DNA of 64,000 nt from DAOUBP01 sp964474695 (lineage in GTDB: Bacteria > Chloroflexota > Anaerolineae > CG2-30-64-16): positions 32,104 to 96,103 of the forward strand of contig CAYYTK010000015.1 of assembly GCA_964474695.1 (NCBI GenBank), written 5' to 3'. Below the pieces are notes generated by a model. It made no database searches, was not told the origin of the DNA, and was given only the letters and a program-made list of their open reading frames with translations. The translations under genes and the position numbers were made by a program. Positions 34,757 to 42,551 of this stretch are shown piece by piece; within the stretch, counting starts at the first letter, position 1; each line of letters starts with the position of its first letter.

Positions 34757-35327
34757 GCTGGCCTTGACGGATACAACGCAACCCACGCCCACTGACGGCG
34801 ACGCCTGGCTGGTGCAGGAGGCGCAGCGGCGCCCGGCGGCGTTCGCCCAGCTTTACCGGCGTTACGTGGGGCCGGTCCATCGCTACGTCTACAGCCGCGT
34901 CGGCAACCGGTCCGATGCCGAAGACCTGACCGCCGAGGTGTTCACGGCCGCGCTGCGCGGGCTGCCCGCGTATCGCGAGCACGGCGCATTTGCAGGCTGG
35001 CTCTTCAGCATCGCCCGCCGCACGGTCGCGGGCCATCATCGCCGCGCCCATGCCACGGCACGCCTGGATGACCTGGCAGATCCTCCCGCACACGACCCCG
35101 ATCCTCTCGCGCAGGTGCTGGCCGATGAAACGTCGGCCGACCTGGCGCGGCAGCTTGCCCGGTTGGACGAGGAGCAGCGTGAGCTGCTGCGGCTGCGCTA
35201 TGCTGCGGGCCTGACCTATCGCGAAATCGGCGAGGTGCTCGGCAAACGCGAGGCGGCCGTCAAAATGGCAGTCCACCGCCTCCTGGCCCGGCTGCACGAC
35301 GAATGGGAGGGAGACCATGCGCGCTGA
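34749..35327 (+). CDS. ECF-type RNA polymerase sigma factor, copy 1
   Basis: 192 residues from GTG 34749, chosen for its strong GGGGAGGAG site; ATG 34716 in the same frame is the alternative. Region 2 reads AFAQLYRRYVGPVHRYVYSR with DAEDLTAEVFTAALRGLPAY and FAGWLFSIARRTVAGHHR. Region 4 reads DEEQRELLRLRYAAGLTYRE and IGEVLGKREAAVKMAVHRLL. It overlaps the anti-sigma-like gene by 11 bp. It is nearly identical to the copy at 51050-51628. Confidence 0.93.
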   Translation: MAELALTDTTQPTPTDGDAWLVQEAQRRPAAFAQLYRRYVGPVHRYVYSRVGNRSDAEDLTAEVFTAALRGLPAYREHGAFAGWLFSIARRTVAGHHRRAHATARLDDLADPPAHDPDPLAQVLADETSADLARQLARLDEEQRELLRLRYAAGLTYREIGEVLGKREAAVKMAVHRLLARLHDEWEGDHAR

Positions 35328-37635
35328 TGTCGAACTGAATCCCGCCGAGCAAGGGGTGGCCCGCGCGTTGCTGCGCCATTACGCCACGGGCGGCCCTGCG
35401 CCGGAGTTCGTCGAACGGTTGGAGCGGCAGTTGCGGGAACAGGCAGCCGCAAACGGCTCGCCGGTCCGCCTGGGGCAAGCGCCGCGGTTCTGGGAGCGCT
35501 GGCGCGCGACGCCGCGCAGCCTGCGCTGGGCGGCCGGGATGGCCGCGCTGCTGGTGGTCCTGGCGCTCGCCGTGGGCGCGCTCGGCCCGCAGCGCGTGTG
35601 GGCCCAGGTGCAGCGCCTGCTCGGCTATGTGCCGGGCATCGGCTTCGTGAACCTGGCGGACGCGCGCGTGCTCGTGGCGCCGGTGCAAGTCGAACGTGAT
35701 GGCGTGACGCTGCGCGTCGAGCAGGTCATCGCCGACGCCGGCCGCACGCGCGTGGTGCTGAGCAGCCGGGGCCTGCCCGCCCAGGACAGCTCGGCCCGCG
35801 GTGTAGTGGACTTTACCGCACGGCTGCGCCTGCCTGATGGCAGCCGCCTGAACGCCGGCGACTACGCGCTGCGCTGGGGCGCTGCCGCGATCGCTTTCCC
35901 ACCGCTGCCGGCCGACGTCTACACCGCCACCCTGGAGCTGGACCGCCTGCCGCTGCTGCCGCCCGGCGCCGCACCGGAGGACTGGGCGGTCGCTCTGGCG
36001 CTGCGCCCCGCCACCGGCCCCCTGGTTTCCCAGCTCTTTGCCGAGCCGTATCAGCCGGCCGGCGCCAGCGACACGCAGGCAGGCATCACCCTCAGCATCG
36101 TGCAGGTCGCGCACAGCCCCCAGGCGACCGCGCTCACGCTTCGCGGCGCCTGGACCGACCCGACCTGGCAGATCTGGGGCGTGAGCGGCGGCATGACGCT
36201 GCCGGTGCTGCGCGACGATATCGGACACCTCTATTGGGCGGCCGCGCCGGCGGACAGCGACTCCACGGTGGCGGTTGAGGTCCGTCATGTCGAAGCAGGC
36301 GCCACGCCGGCCCCACCGCCGACCGCGCTGGAGCAGGAGCTGACCTTCCCGGCGGTGAGTGCGCTCGCCAACCGCCTGACGTTGACGATCCACAGCCTCC
36401 GGGTCTCCATGCCGGTCAACGCGGCCTTCGAGGTGGCCCTGCCGGCGGGTGTGCGGGCCGGCGACCGCTGGCCGCTGGACATCCGGCTCGACGTCGCCGG
36501 CTTCCCGGTGCGCGTCATCAGCGCCCGGCTGGCGGAGCAAGCGACCGGTCGCTTGGCGCTGGAGCTCGAGCTGGCAGGCATCACCGGACAAGATGGGCGC
36601 ACGTTGACGGCCATCAGCCCAGGGCCATCAGACTCCGGGCTCTGGCTTGGCGCAGCGGGCAGCTACGACGACGCCAGCCAGAAGCTGCGCTTCAGTCTCG
36701 ACCTGAATCCAGACATGCCCCTGCCATCCGGAGCCATCCCGGTGCGGATCGCGAGCGCCGACGTGACCGTGCCCGGCCCGTGGCGGCTGAGCTGGGCCGT
36801 GCCGGGCCATGGGTCCGCGCCGGCCGCGCCGCTCACCCTGCGGCCGGCAGCCGCCGCCGACACGCACCACGGCCTGACCTTGCAGGTCATGGCAGCCACC
36901 CACACGGATCGGCTGATCCGGGTCGCGGCTGACCTGCAGGATCCCCCTGCGGACGTGCAGCTCTATCAGCTCATCCGGCGGGACCCGGGTTCGGGGCAAT
37001 GGGCGCTGACCGTGACGGACGAGCAGGGCGCGCGCTACGCGGGCGAGGTGGCCCACATCGCCTGGGGACCGGCCGGTGAAACGGGTGTGTCCGACGACGG
37101 GCCGGAGCCGGGCGTCCAGGCGCTGACGCTGCCGCCGGTGGCGCCGCTCGCCCGCCGTGTCACCGTGACCTTCCCGGGCATCGCGGTGCTGCGCCCCGGC
37201 CGCGCCAGCTTCGCCATCACGCTGCCGCCGGACATCAAGCTCCAGGCCCAGGCCGGGCGGCCGCCGCTGAGCGCGCCCTGGCCGGTGGACATTTCGTTCA
37301 AGATCGGCGGCCACACCGCGCATTTCGCCGAGGCGCAGCTTGTAGCGGTCAACGAGGGCGTTTATCTGATGCTTGCCCCGCAGCCTGCGGGGGGCAGCGG
37401 ACGGCCGGGCCTCTTCGGGTACTGCGGCCTCCGCGTTGTCGGGCCTACCGGCGCGGACGCGCCGGCCCTGGACGCGCTGGGGCATGGGCCGTGCATGCTC
37501 GCGCCCGGGTTCGCGGTCATGGATCCGGCCACGGGCGAGATCGTGCCGGGCATTTACCAGGTCGAAATCAACGGCTACACGGAGTACGTGCCCGGCCCCT
37601 GGCGGCTGAGCTGGGACCTGACCGGGCAACCGTGA
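35317..37635 (+). CDS. Anti-sigma-like membrane protein (DUF4179-type ectodomain)
   Basis: 772 residues; the ATG lies inside the end of the sigma gene. A cytoplasmic N-terminus (~1-68) that presumably holds the sigma factor leads into one TM helix (~70-90), then QRVWAQVQRLLGYVPGIGF and a large repeated beta-rich exterior. Three or more segments end in VPGPWRLSW or close variants, suggesting tandem domains. Its paralogue at 51618 shares the first ~150 residues closely but differs beyond. Membrane-anchored control of the sigma factor is inferred from position and topology. Confidence 0.8.
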   Translation: MRADVELNPAEQGVARALLRHYATGGPAPEFVERLERQLREQAAANGSPVRLGQAPRFWERWRATPRSLRWAAGMAALLVVLALAVGALGPQRVWAQVQRLLGYVPGIGFVNLADARVLVAPVQVERDGVTLRVEQVIADAGRTRVVLSSRGLPAQDSSARGVVDFTARLRLPDGSRLNAGDYALRWGAAAIAFPPLPADVYTATLELDRLPLLPPGAAPEDWAVALALRPATGPLVSQLFAEPYQPAGASDTQAGITLSIVQVAHSPQATALTLRGAWTDPTWQIWGVSGGMTLPVLRDDIGHLYWAAAPADSDSTVAVEVRHVEAGATPAPPPTALEQELTFPAVSALANRLTLTIHSLRVSMPVNAAFEVALPAGVRAGDRWPLDIRLDVAGFPVRVISARLAEQATGRLALELELAGITGQDGRTLTAISPGPSDSGLWLGAAGSYDDASQKLRFSLDLNPDMPLPSGAIPVRIASADVTVPGPWRLSWAVPGHGSAPAAPLTLRPAAAADTHHGLTLQVMAATHTDRLIRVAADLQDPPADVQLYQLIRRDPGSGQWALTVTDEQGARYAGEVAHIAWGPAGETGVSDDGPEPGVQALTLPPVAPLARRVTVTFPGIAVLRPGRASFAITLPPDIKLQAQAGRPPLSAPWPVDISFKIGGHTAHFAEAQLVAVNEGVYLMLAPQPAGGSGRPGLFGYCGLRVVGPTGADAPALDALGHGPCMLAPGFAVMDPATGEIVPGIYQVEINGYTEYVPGPWRLSWDLTGQP

Positions 37636-37706
37636 GCGGCCTGCACCGGCCGGGGAACCGACCGCTGCGGCCGGACGTCTGTTGAAACGAAAGGAGGGTC
37701 TGCATC

Positions 37707-38355
37707 GTGCGCAGACTACGCATTGTTCTCCCCATCTACTTTCTGTGTTTCGCCGTGTTGGGCGTGCTGCTGCGCGGTGCAGCGCCCGGGCCGGTGGCGC
37801 AAGGTTATCCAGGGCGTGCGCCTCGGCTTGTGGGACGGTGAGGCAGGCACAGCCTACTTCTCGGGTAAGCGCCTCGACTGTGTGCGGGAGAACGCCGGCT
37901 CGCCCTACGACGAGATTTGCCGGATCGAGATCGCAGGCGACGAGCTGGTGTTGGCCGCGCGTGCGCGCCAGGCGGGCGAGATCATGGCCGCACGCGGGGT
38001 TTGCAGCGCGACGTATCGCAATGAGGAATGGCCTTGCAGCCTCCAGACCCACCACAACTATCCGGCGGCCACGGTCGCCTATGTGGAAGGTGGGCCCGGA
38101 CTGGACCGGGACAACCTGGCCGCCGTCCGAAGGCGCTTCCCCATCGAGAACCTGCCCGAGACGGCCTTCATCTACGGCGCGATGGCTCTGTGGCCGCTCA
38201 CGGCGGCCGCGCTGGTCGCCGCGCTGGCGGTGCTCTGGCCCCGGGGTCGCGCACACCCGCTCCTGACCGGGGCGGCCCTCACGGCCTGGGGCTTGGTCGC
38301 GCTGCTCGGCACGTTGTGGGCGCTGGGTCTTCTGATACGCGGCTTTTGGGATTGA
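37707..38355 (+). pseudogene. Membrane protein gene with frameshift (paralogue of 54206)
   Basis: The start (GTG 37707 after AAGGAGGG) and first ~32 codons match the 54206 protein (YFLCFAVL-VLLRGAAPGP). A 1-nt insertion near 37803 then moves the homology to another frame, which continues to LIRGFWD and stops at 38355. The unshifted frame ends after 44 codons. It is either a recent pseudogene or a sequencing error. The intact paralogue has two TM regions around an outer domain. Confidence 0.7.
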
Positions 38356-38393
38356 GAGACAAGCCAGAAAGCAATACGGAAAGGAGCTCCTTC

Positions 38394-38918
38394 ATGACAG
38401 ATCGCGCCCCTGTTCCAGGCGCCTGCGCGAAGCTGGAGATCTGGCTGTTGGCCGCGCTGATCGCAGGGTTGGCCCTGTTGGAGGCGGCCTGCGTCTACCT
38501 CGCCTACCACACGCTGGGCGAAATCCCCCGCCTTCTGTACGGCCTGGTCGTCGTGACCGGCAATCTCGGCATCCTCATGCTCGCCTGGCGCAGCCGGCGT
38601 GCGGCCACGGTCGCCGCGCTGCTCCTGGCGCTGGCGGTCGTGCCGTACCAGGGGACGCTCACCGTGCGCCTCCACCGCGTGCAGGCCGAGGCCGCGCGTA
38701 TCGTCACCTACGCCTACCAGCAACGGCTCCTGGTCGGAGAGTTCCCCGCCGATCTGACCGCCTACGACTTTCGTGATGCGGCTGTGCGACCGTTCATCCA
38801 GAGCTATGCACGCAATGAAACGGATTGCGGCGGCTTCTGCCTCTTCTATCGCGTCGGCACGGAATCCACCTCGCATTCCTACTCGCCGCGGAACGGCTGG
38901 GGCTACTACCCGGATTAG
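38394..38918 (+). CDS. Membrane protein of the sigma-factor gene train
   Basis: 174 residues from MTDRAPVPG (AAGGAG ribosome site). Three TM helices (~17-38, 44-64, 70-88) are followed by an outer C-terminal domain with a CGGFC pair and an aromatic end (RNGWGYYPD). Not recognised. It lies in line with the anti-sigma gene and probably belongs to the same transcription unit. Confidence 0.62.
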   Translation: MTDRAPVPGACAKLEIWLLAALIAGLALLEAACVYLAYHTLGEIPRLLYGLVVVTGNLGILMLAWRSRRAATVAALLLALAVVPYQGTLTVRLHRVQAEAARIVTYAYQQRLLVGEFPADLTAYDFRDAAVRPFIQSYARNETDCGGFCLFYRVGTESTSHSYSPRNGWGYYPD

Positions 38919-39029
38919 GGGTGGGTGGCCATGAACAAGAACCATCGGTTGATCCTGCCGCCGCCGCTCATCGGCATCAGTGTTTCTGATACGCGGCTTA
39001 TGGGATTGAGAAACAAACAGGAGGTTGTA

Positions 39030-39506
39030 ATGCACTGGCTTGCGCGTGTTTGCAGCGTGATTCTCACGCTGGTCTGGTTGACGATAACCTACTTCACAGT
39101 TGTCGTGCCAGAAGACCCACTGGCGCCCTACGGTTGGATTGTGCTGGCGCTCGCGCTGCTGGGCTGTGCGGCCCTGCTGGCTGCGTGGCGCCGGCCGCGC
39201 CTGGGCGGAGGAAGCGCGGTCGCGGCGGGCATCGCCTACGCGCTGATCAGTTGGCGTGCCAGCCTGGGCTCGGGGCCGCTGGCAGCACTTGGCCTGCTGA
39301 GCGCCGGCCCCTTCGTTCTCCTGGGCCTCCTGTTTGTGGTCGCCGATCGTATGCGAGCAGGCACATTCAGGGCGTCGAGGCCAGGCGTTGTGAGCCTGTC
39401 GGTGCTGATCGTGATCCTGGTGCTCGCCATGCTGTCCCTTTTGCTCATCTTTGGTTTTGGCAATGTTGTAATTCTGTACTCGCCGCTGGCGAAGCCCGGC
39501 GGCTAA
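39030..39506 (+). CDS. Multi-TM membrane protein
   Basis: 158 residues from MHWLARVCSV (GGAGG ribosome site; the in-frame upstream ATG at 38925 has none). Four to five TM helices are visible (~5-25, 32-50, 62-72, 82-104, 118-145). It is preceded by a repeat of the segment that ends the 37707 gene (CTGATACGCGGCTT..GGGATTGAGAAACAA), marking a recombination junction. Confidence 0.6.
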   Translation: MHWLARVCSVILTLVWLTITYFTVVVPEDPLAPYGWIVLALALLGCAALLAAWRRPRLGGGSAVAAGIAYALISWRASLGSGPLAALGLLSAGPFVLLGLLFVVADRMRAGTFRASRPGVVSLSVLIVILVLAMLSLLLIFGFGNVVILYSPLAKPGG

Positions 39507-39579
39507 CCGGGTTCGCAGTTTGCTGAACTCACCCTAAGGCGCCGATCGCGCCTTCATCTCACCCCCTCAGAGGATGCAT

Positions 39580-39882
39580 ATGAATAAGTCTATTGCACAA
39601 ACCTGGACGGCGCGGGCGCTCCGCGTCAGCGCTTTTCTCTGGACCCTGGCGGCGGGCGCAGTGCTCGCCCTGGCCACGATTCGGGCAGAAGTGATCACCG
39701 GCTTGCGCGATGCGGGACCCATGTCCATGGGAAAGTGGTACGATATGGCCGATCTTCTCATTCCCTACTACGCGGCTTTCGGTGGCGCATTCCTGGCCCT
39801 AACGCTGCTCACCGGGATCCTGTGGGTGGTGCAGCGCCGCACCAAGAAAGAGCCATTCTTAGTCTCAGGAGCGATCGCATGA
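39580..39882 (+). CDS. Small membrane protein (WTARALRVSAFLW type), copy 1
   Basis: 100 residues. Two TM helices (~16-34 and ~62-82) surround a conserved outer loop (TIRAEVI, GPMSMGKWYDMADLLIPYY). The C-terminus is basic (QRRTKKEP). Close paralogues are at 47895 and 55568. The stop overlaps the ATG of a 10-codon reading frame (39879-39911) that runs across the start of the response regulator. In two of its three copies it directly precedes a regulator, as the FLNGIALGG type does elsewhere. Confidence 0.75.
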   Translation: MNKSIAQTWTARALRVSAFLWTLAAGAVLALATIRAEVITGLRDAGPMSMGKWYDMADLLIPYYAAFGGAFLALTLLTGILWVVQRRTKKEPFLVSGAIA

Positions 39883-39903
39883 AGCGCACGTCTGTAATTT
39901 CAT

Positions 39904-40548
39904 ATGGCTGATCCCATCCGCATCCTCCTTGCCGACGACCATCCCACCCTGCGCGGGGGCCTGCGCGTTTTACTGGCGCAGGCGCCTGACATCGAGGTGG
40001 TGGCCGAGGCGGACACCGGCCCTGAGGCGCTGGCGCAGAGCGCGGCGTTGCTGCCCGACGTGGCCCTGCTGGATTGCGTGCTCCCGGAGCTGGACGGCCC
40101 CGCGGTCGCAGCCGAGATCCGGCGCCGCGGGCTGCCCGTGCGCGTGCTGGCCCTGAGCGGCCACGATGATGCCCATTTCCTGGCCGCGATGCTGGACGCC
40201 GGCGCGCTCGGCTATCTGTCGAAGGCGGAACCGCAGGCGGTCATCCTGGCCGCGCTGCGGCGCGTGGCGCGCGGAGAGCAGATGTGGCGCCCCGATCAGC
40301 TTGCAAGCATCGCGCAGTGGCGCGCCGCGGTGCAGCGCCCCTGGACGAGCCTGACTGAACGCGAGCGCGCCCTGCTGCTGGCCGTGAGCCGCGGCGAGAG
40401 CAACCGTGACATCGCGCGGCGGCTGCACATCACCGAGCGGACGGTGGAGTTCCACGTGAGCAACGTGTTAAGCAAGCTGGCGTTGCCCGCGCGCGCCGCG
40501 GCGGTTGCCTGGGTGAAGGATCACGCAGTCGAGCGCTGGGGCGTGTGA
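39904..40548 (+). CDS. NarL/LuxR-type response regulator (HTH type A), copy 2
   Basis: 214 residues, nearly identical to the 25944 regulator (D11/D12, D57, S85, K107; HTH from ~146). No ribosome site precedes the ATG. Instead the 10-codon frame that begins at the stop of the membrane gene (ATGAAGCGCACG...) ends inside the regulator start, so translation is probably coupled. The gene ends 20 bp before promoter cassette copy 5, fitting local control of the secreted gene. Confidence 0.93.
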   Translation: MADPIRILLADDHPTLRGGLRVLLAQAPDIEVVAEADTGPEALAQSAALLPDVALLDCVLPELDGPAVAAEIRRRGLPVRVLALSGHDDAHFLAAMLDAGALGYLSKAEPQAVILAALRRVARGEQMWRPDQLASIAQWRAAVQRPWTSLTERERALLLAVSRGESNRDIARRLHITERTVEFHVSNVLSKLALPARAAAVAWVKDHAVERWGV

Positions 40549-40568
40549 GCGCAAATTCGGTCAGAAAA

Positions 40569-40637
40569 CTGGTGTTTTCCACAGTGACAAGTGGTGCCTT
40601 CCATGCTAGAGTGAGCTCGCCACCGGGAGGACCGGTG
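40569..40637 (+). promoter_or_regulatory. Promoter-operator-hairpin cassette, copy 5
   Basis: Dyad 40569-40584; -35 GTGACA (40584-40589); 17-bp spacer; -10 TAGAGT (40607-40612). The perfect stem CACCGG-GAGGA-CCGGTG spans 40621-40637. The ATG is 22 nt further on. Confidence 0.9.
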
Positions 40638-40659
40638 AGATTATAGCCATGGAGGAACC

Positions 40660-41424
40660 ATGAAGAAGTCGCACGTGTTGCTCGTTTTGTTGTTGGTTGG
40701 GATGCTGCTAGTGGGCAGCATGTCCAACGTGTCGGCGCAGGAAGGGACGCCCCCAAGTGCTAAATTGCCGCTGGTTGACATGGACGAATTCTCACTCCCA
40801 ACTAGAGAATGGACCGACAAGTCACTCCAGCGTTTGGCTGATATGATCGTGACTGAGGCGATTTCCGTGGAACAGGTCGCACAGATTTACGACCAACTCA
40901 GCGAAAAACAAATCGAGCGCGTCACTGAAATCATCGGTGAGCGCGCAGGTGTGCCGCTCGAGGAAACCAGGAGTTTTCTGGCGAAACGAAAAGCAAGCAC
41001 GGATCAGGCTTCTTGTTCTGGTGCCTCATCACATGCCGAATTCATGGCAAAAGGAGCAGTGACCCAGACCGCGTCCAATTATCTTTGGGGGTGTTACAAG
41101 GCGGAGTACGTTGGCCCAGTGGCAATAAACTTGGTGCAGAAAAGCGGCTATTGGTTGAGCACGGAATGCGGCACACAGGACACCGATTGGAACTTACAAT
41201 TCGATCTATGGTATTACCAAGATCCTGATCGCTTACGCTGGTATACGACCAGCAGCCAGGTTTACTGGGTCTTTAGGGTTGCGTATGGTCTCGAACTGAA
41301 CAGTTTTGCCTATAGCTACGATCCTTGGTGGCGCGCTCATTTGGTTGTTGGACAAACCGCTGCTTCGCTGGCTGGTGGCATCTACTTTGTGATGGATAAC
41401 CTCTGGCTGGGCGTGAATCCCTAA
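40660..41424 (+). CDS. Secreted protein of the cassette-driven family
   Basis: 254 residues with a signal peptide (MKKSHVLLVLLLVGMLLVGS, to VSAQE ~28). A helical segment (~48-108: LADMIVTEAISVEQVAQIYD and EKQIERVTEIIGERAG) precedes a Trp/Tyr-rich C-terminal domain. That domain shares DPDRLRWYTTSSQVYWVFRV and LNSFAYSYD with the 45996 protein (NPDGLKWTTTNAQVYTAFMV, LNGFAWSW). Three Cys lie in the tip. The helical stretch may be a pro-region that keeps the tip inactive before export. Function unknown. Confidence 0.75.
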   Translation: MKKSHVLLVLLLVGMLLVGSMSNVSAQEGTPPSAKLPLVDMDEFSLPTREWTDKSLQRLADMIVTEAISVEQVAQIYDQLSEKQIERVTEIIGERAGVPLEETRSFLAKRKASTDQASCSGASSHAEFMAKGAVTQTASNYLWGCYKAEYVGPVAINLVQKSGYWLSTECGTQDTDWNLQFDLWYYQDPDRLRWYTTSSQVYWVFRVAYGLELNSFAYSYDPWWRAHLVVGQTAASLAGGIYFVMDNLWLGVNP

Positions 41425-41436
41425 TTCTGACTTGGC

Positions 41437-41484
41437 GCTGAGTCGAACAGGATTAGCATGGATTAACATCTTGTTCGACTCGGC
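41437..41484 (+). terminator. Hairpin after the secreted gene
   Basis: 13-bp arms (41437-41449 and 41472-41484, one G-T pair), loop 22 nt, beginning 12 bp after the stop. Probable transcription end. Confidence 0.5.
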
Positions 41485-41575
41485 TGTCGCCGTACACCAG
41501 GATTGTCAACGGCTGTGTTGCCGATGAGTCACTGAGAATGAACTAGGCGCCTTTTTTGTGGACGGGAGAGAAGTT

Positions 41576-41872
41576 ATGCTGGACAGTCTTTGTAGAGTTA
41601 GCGACATCAGAACGCGTCTGCCATGGGACCTGCTGCGCGGAACTCTGCTCTTTCTAAACGGTATTGCGCTTGGCGGGCTGACGACATCGCTGCTAATTCG
41701 CAACTGGGTGTTGAGACATTGCTGTACTGATGGTCGTTGGAATCCAGCGTACTGGGACTTGGCGGATGATTTGCTCCCCTATTATGTTGTTTTCGGCATC
41801 GCCAGCTTCTTTCTGGCCCTCGCTCTGTTGATCGCGTGGTTTATTGGGCGGCGCCGGAGCGGCCCTCAATAG
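41576..41872 (+). CDS. Small membrane protein (FLNGIALGG type), copy 2
   Basis: 98 residues from MLDSLCRVSD (GGGAG site at ~41563). The topology and motifs are those of the 25633 paralogue: LRGTLLFLNGIALGG, CCTDGRWNP, YYVVFGIASFFLAL, GRRRSGPQ. The stop is 11 bp before the response regulator start, as in the other copy. Confidence 0.7.
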   Translation: MLDSLCRVSDIRTRLPWDLLRGTLLFLNGIALGGLTTSLLIRNWVLRHCCTDGRWNPAYWDLADDLLPYYVVFGIASFFLALALLIAWFIGRRRSGPQ

Positions 41873-41883
41873 CGGATTGGGAG

Positions 41884-42513
41884 ATGACCGATCCAATTCG
41901 TATCCTGCTTGCCGACGACCATCCCACCCTGCGCGGGGGCCTGCGCGTTTTACTGGCGCAGGCGCCTGACATCGAGGTGGTGGCCGAGGCGGACACCGGC
42001 CCTGAGGCGCTGGCGCAGAGCGCGGCGTTGCTGCCCGACGTGGCCCTGCTGGATTGCGTGCTCCCGGAGCTGGACGGCCCCGCGGTCGCAGCCGAGATCC
42101 GGCGCCGCGGGCTGCCCGTGCGCGTGCTGGCCCTGAGCGCTTATACTGCTGACTACTATGTGCGCAATATGCAGGCCGCGGGCGCACTGGGCTATTTGAC
42201 CAAAGATGAGCCAGCAGACGTCATCATCGCAGCCGTGCGCCGGGCCATGGCCGGGGAGACCACTTACAGCGCCTGCATTGCGGCCAAGCTCGCGCGGTGG
42301 GCGCAAGGCGTGTATCTGGCCGGCCTTACAGAGAGGGAAATGCATGTATTGCAATATGTGGCTCAAGGATTGAGCAACAAGGAAATCGCACGTGCGTTGG
42401 GTGTCACAGAGCGCACGATTGAGTTTCATATGACCAGTGTGCTTCAAAAGATCGGAGGTATTTCACGGGTTGAAGCCGCCTTATGGGCCAAGAAACATGA
42501 CATTGTCGATTGA
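41884..42513 (+). CDS. NarL/LuxR-type response regulator with different HTH (type B)
   Basis: 209 residues. The first ~84 residues are identical to the 39904 regulator, including at DNA level (to ~42140). From LALSAYTADYYVRNM on, the second half of the receiver and the whole HTH differ (LTEREMHVLQYVAQGLSNKE, ERTIEFHMTSVLQKIGGISR). The acidic pair, D57 and a Lys (LTKDEP) remain. No promoter cassette follows; the next gene is convergent. This is a recombinant regulator likely to have another DNA target. Confidence 0.92.
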   Translation: MTDPIRILLADDHPTLRGGLRVLLAQAPDIEVVAEADTGPEALAQSAALLPDVALLDCVLPELDGPAVAAEIRRRGLPVRVLALSAYTADYYVRNMQAAGALGYLTKDEPADVIIAAVRRAMAGETTYSACIAAKLARWAQGVYLAGLTEREMHVLQYVAQGLSNKEIARALGVTERTIEFHMTSVLQKIGGISRVEAALWAKKHDIVD

Positions 42514-42551
42514 GTCAACCTGCCTGATGACTCAATGCGTATGCATGTTTG

